Assembly (NCBI GenBank): GCA_964452105.1
Contig: CAYVLI010000219.1
Coordinates: 1-5,206 of the forward strand
Direction: 5' to 3'
From: CAYVLI01 sp964452105 [NCBI: uncultured Nitrospinota bacterium]
GTDB taxonomy: Bacteria > JAUXIQ01
DNA: 5,206 nucleotides
In this document: in pieces, positions 1-5,206 of the stretch
How the letters are laid out: each line of letters starts with the position of its first letter
Numbering within the stretch: position 1 is the first letter of the stretch
The notes under the pieces: model-generated
The model's database searches: none
What the model was told of the DNA's origin: nothing
The model's input: the letters and a program-made list of their open reading frames with translations, nothing else
Made by a program: the position numbers and the translations under genes

Positions 1-1249
1 CGCCTTTCGTTTTTGGAATGAGGGCCATGGATATGACCGGTTCCTGAAATTTGAAGGGTTCATACTTTATGGGATTTTTCTCATCGCATAGTGTATCGCC
101 GGTCAGAGTAGTTTTTAGCTTAGCTACCGTACCGATGTCTCCGGCCGAAATGGTGCCTACAGGAATCTGTTCTTTCCCTTTGCTGCTGAAAATCTGCCCT
201 ATGCGCTCTTTGACATCCTGGGTGGAGTTGTAAACCGTTGAATCCGAGCTCAGAGTTCCCGAATAGACCCTGAACATCGTAAGCTTCCCGGCATAAGGAT
301 CTGCAACCGTCTTGAAGACCAGCGCCGAAAATGGCTCGTCGGTCTGATTGTTTCGTGTAACCTCTCCGTCTTCGGATGCCTGAACCCCTTTTACCGGCGG
401 CGTCACATCCGGGGAGGGTAATATATCCACCGCTGCATCGAGCAGGAAGTCCACACCTGCGTTTTTTGTGGCTGCGCCACAGAGCAGGGGCACCAACGCC
501 CCCGACTCAACCCCCTTCTTCAGTCCTGTCCTTACTTCTTCCTCCGATAACTCCCCCGCTTCCAGATATTTTTCGACCAGGTCGTCATCCATTTCTGCGA
601 TTGATTCAACCAGCTTCTCTCTATGGTTTTCCACTTCATCGACCAACTCCTGCGGAACCTCTGTCTCTTTTCCCTTTCCGCCCGAGTCCGATTCATAGAT
701 GTAGGCCTTCCTGCTCAGGAGGTCCACCAAACCCTGAAAGGATTCACCTGATCCGATGGGAAGTTGCAAGGGGACGATCTGCTGTGTAAAGGATTCGCGG
801 AGGCTTTTCAGTACTCCGTAAAAATCAGCCCTCTCCATGTCCATCTTATTGAGAAAAATCAGACGGGGCTTGTTTTGCTGGTCGGCTTCGTTCCATAGCC
901 TGTCTAACTGTACTTCGACGCCAGCCATGGCGTTGACGACTACCACAGCCGCATCCACCACCCGCAGAGCGGTTAAGGTATCGGAGAAGAAATTGGCTTC
1001 CCCGGGGGTATCGACCACGTTTATCTTATGTTTGCGCCATTCCATGAAGGCTACCGAGGAAGAAATAGTCATCTGCCGTTTTATTTCATCCTGGTCGTAG
1101 TCCATTATGGAAGACCCGTCTATAACGTTACCCAGTCTGTCAGCGGCTCCTGTATCGTATAACATCGCTTCAGCCAGGGATGTCTTGCCGGCATTCCCGT
1201 GGGCGATGATTCCTATATTTCTTATTTCGTTGACTTCGTATCCTTCCAT
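1..1249 (-). CDS. Elongation factor G-like translational GTPase, N-terminal part (3' end outside window)
   Basis: EF-G-family GTPase, expected to act on the ribosome in the cytoplasm. The ATG at 1249-1247 is preceded by GGGAG (1263-1259) nine bases upstream. The frame stays open for 416 codons to the window edge; the family is usually near 690 residues, so domains III-V are mostly missing. Visible G-domain motifs: P-loop AHGNAGKTS (residues 16-24), switch I TISSS with Thr61, switch II DTPGEANF (80-87), NKMD (134-137), and a CGAA stretch (257-260) in the G5 area. The beta-barrel domain II begins near PFSALVFKT, and the fragment ends at IPKTKG, the start of domain III. The P-loop (AHGxAGKTSL rather than AHIDAGKTT) and the Glu at residue 84, where canonical EF-G has a His, place it in the divergent EF-G-like/EF-G-2 branch, often labelled fusA. 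Whether it replaces or accompanies a canonical EF-G is not visible here. Confidence 0.95.
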   Translation of the reverse strand, partial: MEGYEVNEIRNIGIIAHGNAGKTSLAEAMLYDTGAADRLGNVIDGSSIMDYDQDEIKRQMTISSSVAFMEWRKHKINVVDTPGEANFFSDTLTALRVVDAAVVVVNAMAGVEVQLDRLWNEADQQNKPRLIFLNKMDMERADFYGVLKSLRESFTQQIVPLQLPIGSGESFQGLVDLLSRKAYIYESDSGGKGKETEVPQELVDEVENHREKLVESIAEMDDDLVEKYLEAGELSEEEVRTGLKKGVESGALVPLLCGAATKNAGVDFLLDAAVDILPSPDVTPPVKGVQASEDGEVTRNNQTDEPFSALVFKTVADPYAGKLTMFRVYSGTLSSDSTVYNSTQDVKERIGQIFSSKGKEQIPVGTISAGDIGTVAKLKTTLTGDTLCDEKNPIKYEPFKFQEPVISMALIPKTKG

Positions 1250-1526
1250 GTGGATAGTCTCCCGATTCTGTCCGCGTCATTTCTTTTTCGAGAAGAGATT
1301 TTCGCACTCGATAAATTAATAATATTATCAAATCATTATCATCTCCCTACCTGTTTGTCAAGGATGTTGGGGGAAGCCCTGAAAACCTGAATATGCGGGA
1401 TTCTGGAGACTGTGATTCTTCCGAAGATATCCGGTTAATATCGCCGTCAATATCGCTATTTTGAAACCTGCAAAGAGTTTCCTTTGATGCAGTCGGTAGC
1501 GGGAGGGAGAAACGTTGTTCAGGTCT
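1250..1526. other. Intergenic region between two minus-strand genes
   Basis: This 277-bp spacer carries the predicted EF-G-like promoter and ribosome-binding site at its left end. No convincing gene is seen. Just downstream of the DUF362 stop, the minus strand can form a bulged hairpin (CTGC...AAAG paired with CTTT...GCAG, about 1462-1490), but no T-run follows, so I do not call a terminator. The octamer AATATCGC occurs twice, 12 bp apart (1437-1444 and 1449-1456). Confidence 0.5.
1333..1361 (-). promoter_or_regulatory. Predicted sigma-70-type promoter of the EF-G-like gene
   Basis: On the minus strand a perfect TTGACA (-35, 1361-1356) is followed by two overlapping -10 candidates. GATAAT (1340-1335) has 15-bp spacing and matches 5 of 6 consensus bases. 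TAATGA (1338-1333) has 17-bp spacing and a TG just upstream but matches poorly. Downstream DNA is strongly AT-rich, and the leader to the ATG would be about 75-80 nt. It indicates that the EF-G-like gene is transcribed independently of the upstream DUF362 gene. Predicted from sequence only. Confidence 0.5.
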
Positions 1527-2651
1527 CTATTTTCCAGTCAGGCGTAAGAAAATGCCCTGCTTTATTTCCATGGCGCCTTCAGGGCATATTTCCTGGCAGC
1601 AGTAGCACCGTATGCACCTGTCATAATCGAACATCAATCCTTTCTGAGCAACCTCGATAACCCCCGGGGGGCATATCTCCGCACAATGTCCGCAAAGGGT
1701 GCAGCGCTTTTTATTGTCCATCGGTTTCGAGGTAAAAAGGCTCCTGGCATGGCTTCTTACGAATCTCGGGCCGAATTCCACATCGGAAAGGTGAGGCAAT
1801 CTTAAATGGGGAAGCTCTTCTTCTCTTAAGTGGTCTCCCACCATTTCTATCTCTTCGATGCGGGAGCCTTTTATTCCTTTTTTCCCGGCCACACGCAGTA
1901 GAGGAAAGATTTCGGGAGCGATGTTCAACAAGGCTGTAATGGCGGCATCAAGGGCCACCGGATTGTGACTGGCCAGGATCATGCCTAATTTCACGGGGTC
2001 GCCGCTTTGAGGGCCGAACCCCTCCATTCCGACTATACCGTCCATAATAGTCAACGCGGGGTTGAGCGACAAGCATAGCTCCAGGAGCATGGTTGCGAAA
2101 AAGTCCCTGTCCGAACCGGCTTTCATGTGCCATTGTGATTTTCGCAAACCCACCACGCAGCCGAACATGTTCTTCACGCCCAGCGTAAGAAGCATCTGCG
2201 AATGGGTTTTCAGCTTGGCCAGATTTATTATGACATCGGCTTCGAGGGCCTCCCGGGCCACCTCTATCTTTTTAAATATTCCATCCTCGGGTCCTCGCAT
2301 TTCCACCGATTTCTCAAATGATAAAAGCCTTATGCCCAAACGATCCGCCACATCCTTGAGCCCCGCTTGTTTGGCTGCTCTCTTGAGATTGCCCATGGCC
2401 GGGCTGTCGCCGATGGCGGGAATGGCCCCTGCTTCTATTACCAGCCTTGATACGGCTTCTACGACGGAGGGATGCGTGGTTACATGCTTTTCAGGCGCCT
2501 TTCCTACAAGGAGGTTCGGCTTGAGGATGACCTTATCGCCTTTACCGACGAACCTCTCTATGCCGCCTGAGTACTGGAGCAGGCGTTTCATGGAACGATA
2601 GACCAGGTCTGTTTTGTAGCTGTCGCATTTTACGAGGGCGACTCTTTCCAA
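1527..2651 (-). CDS. DUF362 domain protein with C-terminal two-cluster 4Fe-4S ferredoxin domain
   Basis: Predicted cytoplasmic iron-sulfur protein of unknown function, 374 residues. The DUF362 domain covers about residues 3-290 and shows the family's usual conserved stretches: KPNLL (44-48), THPSVVEAV (59-67), GDSPA (81-85), KLKTH (146-150), GVKNMFG (158-164), and DGIVGMEGFGP followed by NPVALDA (about 204-236). The C-terminus is a bacterial-type ferredoxin unit with two full CxxCxxCxxxC(P) motifs: C317/C320/C323/C327 and C346/C349/C352/C356, plus an extra Cys351. This suggests two 4Fe-4S clusters and an electron-transfer role, which is inference. I start it at TTG 2651-2649 because GGAGGTGA lies directly upstream and the DUF362 homology begins there (ERVALVKC). 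The frame is open back to a GTG at 2822, but the extra 57 residues look unlike the family. Stop is TAG. The AIR-synthase-like gene is divergent. The reaction is not known for this family. Confidence 0.9.
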   Translation of the reverse strand: MERVALVKCDSYKTDLVYRSMKRLLQYSGGIERFVGKGDKVILKPNLLVGKAPEKHVTTHPSVVEAVSRLVIEAGAIPAIGDSPAMGNLKRAAKQAGLKDVADRLGIRLLSFEKSVEMRGPEDGIFKKIEVAREALEADVIINLAKLKTHSQMLLTLGVKNMFGCVVGLRKSQWHMKAGSDRDFFATMLLELCLSLNPALTIMDGIVGMEGFGPQSGDPVKLGMILASHNPVALDAAITALLNIAPEIFPLLRVAGKKGIKGSRIEEIEMVGDHLREEELPHLRLPHLSDVEFGPRFVRSHARSLFTSKPMDNKKRCTLCGHCAEICPPGVIEVAQKGLMFDYDRCIRCYCCQEICPEGAMEIKQGIFLRLTGK

Positions 2652-2655
2652 CAGG

Positions 2656-2663
2656 TCACCTCC
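2656..2663 (-). promoter_or_regulatory. Shine-Dalgarno GGAGGTGA that decides a TTG start
   Basis: GGAGGTGA on the minus strand is a nearly perfect anti-16S match. It lies six bases (counted from the end of GGAGGT) before TTG 2651-2649. The alternative ATG at 2672-2670 has no purine-rich box before it and would put this Shine-Dalgarno inside the coding region. Confidence 0.75.
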
Positions 2664-2676
2664 GGGAAACATAGAA

Positions 2677-2705
2677 TTGTTCAAACCGCTGTGCAGCAGT
2701 ATAAT
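2677..2705 (+). promoter_or_regulatory. Predicted promoter of the AIR-synthase-like gene
   Basis: TTGTTC (2677-2682, 3 of 6 matches) lies 17 bp before a perfect TATAAT (2700-2705). Transcription would begin near 2712 and leave a leader of about 110 nt before the GTG start at 2823. The element overlaps the minus-strand promoter, so RNA polymerase could not occupy both at once. Confidence 0.5.
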
Positions 2706-2726
2706 TAAATACACAGGTAGTTTCAG
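2698..2726 (-). promoter_or_regulatory. Predicted promoter of the DUF362-ferredoxin gene
   Basis: On the minus strand, CTGAAA (2726-2721, 4 of 6 matches to the -35 consensus) is followed after 17 bp by TATACT (2703-2698, 5 of 6 matches to the -10). Transcription would begin near 2691, giving a leader of about 40 nt before the TTG start. The -10 physically overlaps the plus-strand -10. A second TTGACA on the same strand (2764-2759) has only a poor -10 at the right distance. Confidence 0.5.
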
Positions 2727-2780
2727 ATGCTTAAAGAGATAAAGCAGTAAAGGCATTATGTCAATTCCTTCGCATCTGAA
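2722..2780 (+). repeat. 9-bp perfect inverted repeat in the leader of the AIR-synthase-like gene
   Basis: TTCAGATGC (2722-2730) and GCATCTGAA (2772-2780) are exact reverse complements separated by 41 bases. In RNA they could close a stem around an inner hairpin AAGG/CCTT (2750-2753 with 2767-2770). A competing hairpin TGCTT/AAGCA (2728-2732 with 2742-2746) would use three bases of the left arm. The left arm also overlaps the minus-strand -35, so this could instead be a DNA operator. Confidence 0.4.
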
Positions 2781-2810
2781 TCCAGGCGGCCTTTTAACCG
2801 GAACTCTTTG

Positions 2811-2816
2811 AAAGGA
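2811..2816 (+). promoter_or_regulatory. Ribosome-binding site for the GTG start at 2823
   Basis: AAAGGA ends six bases before the GTG at 2823-2825. It supports this start, which is followed at once by the conserved family N-terminus (KKLPVGKLD). TCCTT at 2766-2770 in the leader could pair with its AAGGA. Confidence 0.7.
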
Positions 2817-2822
2817 TAACAC

Positions 2823-3836
2823 GTGAGCAAAAAACTGCCGGTGGGAAAGTTGGATATGGATATGTTAAAAGGGCTCATCGATCGCCACGCGGTAGTGGAC
2901 AGCCGTGTCTTGCTGGGTCCTAAAATCGGCGAAGACGCCGCTGTAATAGATTTCGGGGAAAGCTGTCTGGTAGTCAAGACCGACCCCGTAACCTTTGCAA
3001 CGGAGGAGGTGGGCTGGTATCTGGTGCATGTCAATGCCAACGATATCGCCTGTACGGGTGCAACACCGAAATGGCTCCTGGTAACCATCTTGTTGCCCGG
3101 GGGGACTACCGACGAAAGCACCATAGAAGAAATATTTTCCCAGATTTCCGAAGCTTGTCAGTCCATCAATGTTTCCCTGATTGGCGGTCATACAGAAGTG
3201 ACTCAAGCAGTTTCCCGACCCATAGTGGTGGGGCAAATGCTGGGGGAAGTGGCCAAAGATGGTCTGGTCGCCTCATCAGGAGCGAAGCCCGGGGACGAAA
3301 TCCTCTTGACCAAAGGGATAGCCATAGAGGGGGTGGCGCTCCTGGCCAGAGAAAGAGAGAGCCATCTGCTCCAACGAGGCTACGAGGAGGAGTTTATCGA
3401 GCAGTGTAAAGACTTTATATATCGGCCCGGCATAAGCATCCTGGACGAAGCCTTGACAGCATCCCGCGTCGCCGAAGTTACCGCCATGCATGACCCTACC
3501 GAGAGCGGGCTATCCATGGGCATAGCAGAGCTGGCCGAAGCCTCGGGCACGGGGGCGGAAGTATATCTGCAAAAGATAAACGTCTATGAAGAGTGCCGGA
3601 TTCTTTGCCGGGAGTTTAATCTGGACCCGCTGGGGGTAATAGCATCGGGCAGCCTGCTGATAACGGCTTCCCCCGACCAGGCCGGCTTGCTCCTGAAGGA
3701 GTTTGATAAGCTGGATATCGAGTGCAACAGCATAGGCCGCATAACGGAGAGAGAGAAAAAGCTCGTTCTGATAACACCAGAGGGCGCAAGACCTCTGCCG
3801 GTTTACGCACAGGATGAAGTGACACGCGCTCTGTAA
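2823..3836 (+). CDS. AIR synthase-related protein (HypE/PurM-type ATP-binding fold)
   Basis: A 337-residue soluble protein of the PurM/HypE/SelD/ThiL-like superfamily, whose members bind ATP and typically phosphorylate or activate a carboxamide, phosphate or similar group. The N-terminal AIRS domain (about 30-145) has GEDAAVIDF (36-44), KTDPVTF (52-58), the family motif NDIACTGATP (73-82), and GGHTE (121-125). The C-terminal AIRS_C domain (about 155-320) has the acidic motif MHDPTESGL (222-230), where most relatives have Gly at residue 228. It resembles the HypE-like proteins annotated as AIR synthase-related. It ends in VTRAL, lacking the C-terminal PRIC-type cysteine tail on which true HypE carries its thiocarbamate, so hydrogenase cyanide-ligand synthesis is unlikely. 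No purine gene is nearby, which argues against PurM. The start is GTG with AAAGGA upstream; the stop is TAA. The exact substrate is unknown. Confidence 0.9.
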   Translation: MSKKLPVGKLDMDMLKGLIDRHAVVDSRVLLGPKIGEDAAVIDFGESCLVVKTDPVTFATEEVGWYLVHVNANDIACTGATPKWLLVTILLPGGTTDESTIEEIFSQISEACQSINVSLIGGHTEVTQAVSRPIVVGQMLGEVAKDGLVASSGAKPGDEILLTKGIAIEGVALLARERESHLLQRGYEEEFIEQCKDFIYRPGISILDEALTASRVAEVTAMHDPTESGLSMGIAELAEASGTGAEVYLQKINVYEECRILCREFNLDPLGVIASGSLLITASPDQAGLLLKEFDKLDIECNSIGRITEREKKLVLITPEGARPLPVYAQDEVTRAL

Positions 3837-3883
3837 AACCGCAGGGAAGGCGTCTCCGATTCATGTTTAAAAGGCCTGCCGCC

Positions 3884-3922
3884 GTAAACCCCGGCTTATG
3901 CTGTATCTGAGTTGTAAACCCC
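3884..3922 (+). repeat. GTAAACCCC direct repeat, 30-bp period, possible operator
   Basis: GTAAACCCC occurs exactly at 3884-3892 and 3914-3922. The copies are 30 bp apart start to start, close to three helical turns, and so lie on the same DNA face. The second copy overlaps the predicted -35 of the amidohydrolase promoter, a typical place for a regulator to bind. Confidence 0.4.
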
Positions 3923-3940
3923 TACCCCCTGTGCTATAAA
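3912..3940 (+). promoter_or_regulatory. Predicted promoter of the amidohydrolase gene
   Basis: TTGTAA (3912-3917, 4 of 6 matches) is followed after 17 bp by TATAAA (3935-3940, 5 of 6 matches). The -10 forms the left arm of an AT-only palindrome (3935-3949). Transcription would begin near 3947, leaving a leader of about 88 nt. Confidence 0.5.
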
Positions 3941-3954
3941 TTTTTTATACGGAC

Positions 3955-3995
3955 AACTTTAATCGTCGAATCTATCAATAAACTCGACACAAGTT
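3955..3995 (+). other. Possible leader hairpin of the amidohydrolase mRNA
   Basis: Two nested 5-bp stems are possible: AACTT (3955-3959) with AAGTT (3991-3995), and GTCGA (3965-3969) with TCGAC (3984-3988). They are joined by an asymmetric internal loop and have a 14-base apical loop. No T-run follows, so it is not a standard terminator. Support is weak. Confidence 0.25.
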
Positions 3996-4034
3996 TAAAA
4001 GGCAGTGAAGCGGCTTGCCGTGAAAGGGAACCGA

Positions 4035-5206
4035 ATGTCATACACCCTGGTATGGGGCTCGGAGCTTCTGACATTTGATAAAACCTCGGAGAAGGTAGTT
4101 ACCATAGATAATGGTGCTCTCGTGGAGAGGGACGGCGCCATACTGGACGTTGGCGTAAAGGAAGAGCTCAAGAGAGCTCATCCGGATGCGGAAGAGCTGG
4201 GCTCTGCTAAATGCATGGTTTTACCGGGCTTCGTAAACTCACACTATCACGGGAAGGGGCTGACCAATTTTCAATTGGGGACCCTCGATGAGGGCCTGGA
4301 ACTATGGATTCTTCAGTTGAGCAAACAACCCCAGGTTGACCCCTATCTGGATACTCTTTACGCGGCTATAAAGCAGGTGGAGACCGGGGTGACCACTGCT
4401 GTCCACAGCCACTACAGACGGGATCACTCGGGATACCGGAAGGAACTCCTGGATTCCTCGAAGGCTTACCTCGAATCGGGGCTCCGCGTGGCCCTTTCCA
4501 TCGGCATCAAAGACAGCAACACGTACGTTTACATGGACAACAACAAGTTCATAAAGTCACTGCCCGGTGACTTGAAAAATGAATTGAAGAATAACCTGGA
4601 CAAGCTCGGAGAGATACCACAGGAAGAATATTTCTCGATCGTCTCCGAATTTCACGAGAGTTATAACGACAGGGATGAAAGGTTCAAGGTCTTGCTGGGT
4701 CCGGTGGGCCCTCAGTGGTGTACGGATGATCTGCTGGGAAAAATAGGGGAGACGGCTCGAAAATTGGAGACCGGCCTTCATTTTCACATCCTGGAATCCC
4801 CTTATCAGAAGGAATACTACCGGAAGCGTTACGGTAAATCTCTGGTGGCTCACATAAAAGAGCTGGGCTTGCTGGGGCACAGGGTTTCCTGCGCCCATGC
4901 GGTCTGGGTGGATGAGGAAGACATTGAGCTGCTGGCCCGAACCGGCACAACGGTAGCGCACAATCCCAGCTCCAACCTCAGGCTCAAGAGCGGCATAATG
5001 CCCATGAGCTCTTTGTACTCCAGAGGAGTCAATGTGTGCCTGGGGACGGACGGTATGACCTTCAACGATGACGAAGATTTTATTCAGGAAATGCGCGTAT
5101 GCCACATGCTGCACCGCCAGCCTGGTCTGGAATCTTTCTCCCTGAGCGCCGCAGACGTTTTCAGGATGGCGACGGTGAACGGAGCCAGAGCCGCTCTCAT
5201 GGAAGA
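4035..5206 (+). CDS. Amidohydrolase / MTA-SAH deaminase-like metal hydrolase (3' end outside window)
   Basis: Metal-dependent hydrolase of the amidohydrolase superfamily, in the branch with 5-methylthioadenosine/S-adenosylhomocysteine deaminases and triazine hydrolases; probably cytosolic. The window holds 390 residues; relatives are about 430-470. Residues 1-60 form the start of the composite beta-sandwich. The TIM barrel shows the metal motif NSHYHG with H70/H72, HFHILES with H251 and E254 (canonical HxHxxET), CAHAVWVDEED with H288, AHNPSSNLRLKSG (308-320), and LGTDG with D339. By alignment from memory to Thermotoga TM0936, these equal all metal ligands and proton-transfer residues, so the enzyme should be active. 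VHSHYRRD (123-130) is unusual and may touch substrate. The ATG at 4035 follows AAGGGA (4024-4029). An in-frame GTG at 4020 is less well placed. It probably deaminates or dechlorinates a heterocycle; the substrate is unassigned. Confidence 0.92.
   Translation, partial: MSYTLVWGSELLTFDKTSEKVVTIDNGALVERDGAILDVGVKEELKRAHPDAEELGSAKCMVLPGFVNSHYHGKGLTNFQLGTLDEGLELWILQLSKQPQVDPYLDTLYAAIKQVETGVTTAVHSHYRRDHSGYRKELLDSSKAYLESGLRVALSIGIKDSNTYVYMDNNKFIKSLPGDLKNELKNNLDKLGEIPQEEYFSIVSEFHESYNDRDERFKVLLGPVGPQWCTDDLLGKIGETARKLETGLHFHILESPYQKEYYRKRYGKSLVAHIKELGLLGHRVSCAHAVWVDEEDIELLARTGTTVAHNPSSNLRLKSGIMPMSSLYSRGVNVCLGTDGMTFNDDEDFIQEMRVCHMLHRQPGLESFSLSAADVFRMATVNGARAALME

Larger units (their letters stand above)
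3865..4003 (+). repeat. Pair of GTTTAAAAGGC direct repeats flanking the amidohydrolase promoter
   Basis: The 11-mer GTTTAAAAGGC is found exactly at 3865-3875 and 3993-4003. A shorter relative, TTAAAAGGCC, lies on the minus strand at 2797-2788 in the leader of the AIR-synthase-like gene. The first copy continues as CTGCCGCC, resembling the GCCGCC context of the third. Confidence 0.4.
3837..4034. other. 198-bp regulatory spacer before the amidohydrolase gene
   Basis: No coding frame is convincing here. It contains a predicted promoter (3912-3940), a pair of GTAAACCCC repeats, a pair of GTTTAAAAGGC repeats, and a possible leader hairpin, each listed separately. I see no stem followed by a T-run that would terminate the upstream gene, so some read-through into the amidohydrolase remains possible. 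Confidence 0.6.

Noticed and set aside
376-789. 137-residue proline/serine-rich plus-strand open frame, and other plus-strand frames between 51 and 1390
   Set aside because: They are antisense to the EF-G-like coding region or spill into the AT-rich spacer, with low-complexity composition and no recognisable domain.
1437-1456. AATATCGC octamer repeated at 12-bp spacing
   Set aside because: Only two short copies, not placed at any predicted promoter; could be chance.
2062-2601. 179-residue plus-strand open frame
   Set aside because: It lies wholly antisense to the DUF362 gene, whose minus-strand motifs are clear. The composition is that of a reverse-strand shadow.
2652-2822. 57-residue N-terminal extension of the DUF362 protein with a hydrophobic segment (LLLYLFKHLKLPVYLIILL), which could look like a membrane anchor
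   Set aside because: The strong Shine-Dalgarno before TTG 2651, the start of family homology there, and promoter-like sequences within the stretch all argue that it is not translated.
2823-3836. Assignment as purM, selD or hypE
   Set aside because: There is no purine gene nearby, no SelD N-terminal Cys/Sec-containing glycine-rich motif, and no C-terminal PRIC-type cysteine. Only the superfamily-level call is supported.
3935-3949. TATAAA/TTTATA palindrome with a T-run as a rho-independent terminator of the AIR-synthase-like gene
   Set aside because: The stem has no GC pairs and the T-run lies inside the palindrome. It fits a -10 element better.
4020-4034. In-frame GTG at 4020 as the amidohydrolase start
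   Set aside because: No ribosome-binding site at suitable spacing, while AAGGGA fits the ATG at 4035.
4557-5114. 185-residue minus-strand open frame
   Set aside because: It is antisense to the amidohydrolase, which has all catalytic motifs in the plus frame.

Overview
The window looks like ordinary chromosomal DNA from an anaerobic bacterium of roughly 50% GC. Ile-ATA and Arg-AGA/AGG codons are common. The gene families (an EF-G-like paralogue with an AHGxAGKTSL-type P-loop, a DUF362 protein fused to a two-cluster ferredoxin domain, a HypE-like AIR-synthase-related protein, and an MTA/SAH-deaminase-like amidohydrolase) recur in Desulfobacterota-like, Dehalococcoidia/Chloroflexota and clostridial anaerobes. 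The sequence alone does not decide between these. I see no mobile element, CRISPR array, tRNA or rRNA.

Layout. Positions 1-1249 (minus) hold the N-terminal 416 residues of an EF-G-family GTPase whose 3' end lies outside the window. Its own promoter sits at about 1333-1361 in a 277-bp gap. Positions 1527-2651 (minus) hold a 374-residue DUF362/ferredoxin protein, which I start at a TTG with a near-perfect Shine-Dalgarno rather than at the far-upstream GTG. Positions 2652-2822 are a 171-bp divergent control region with two oppositely directed promoters sharing their -10 bases, followed by a possibly structured leader. Positions 2823-3836 (plus) hold a 337-residue AIR-synthase-related ATPase-like protein. 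Positions 3837-4034 are a 198-bp spacer with a promoter of its own and several short repeats. Positions 4035-5206 (plus) hold an amidohydrolase with a complete set of recognisable metal and catalytic residues, cut by the window end after 390 residues.

How the genes relate. The DUF362-ferredoxin gene and the AIR-synthase-like gene are divergently transcribed from overlapping promoters, so they may be co-regulated or mutually exclusive. The amidohydrolase follows in the same direction but appears to have its own promoter. No pathway can be assigned with confidence: two of the four proteins belong to families without an established biochemical function, and the amidohydrolase substrate is not determined. 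I found no clear evidence of a new defence or mobile system. The best leads are the regulatory architecture of the two plus-strand spacers and the replaced switch II histidine of the EF-G-like protein.
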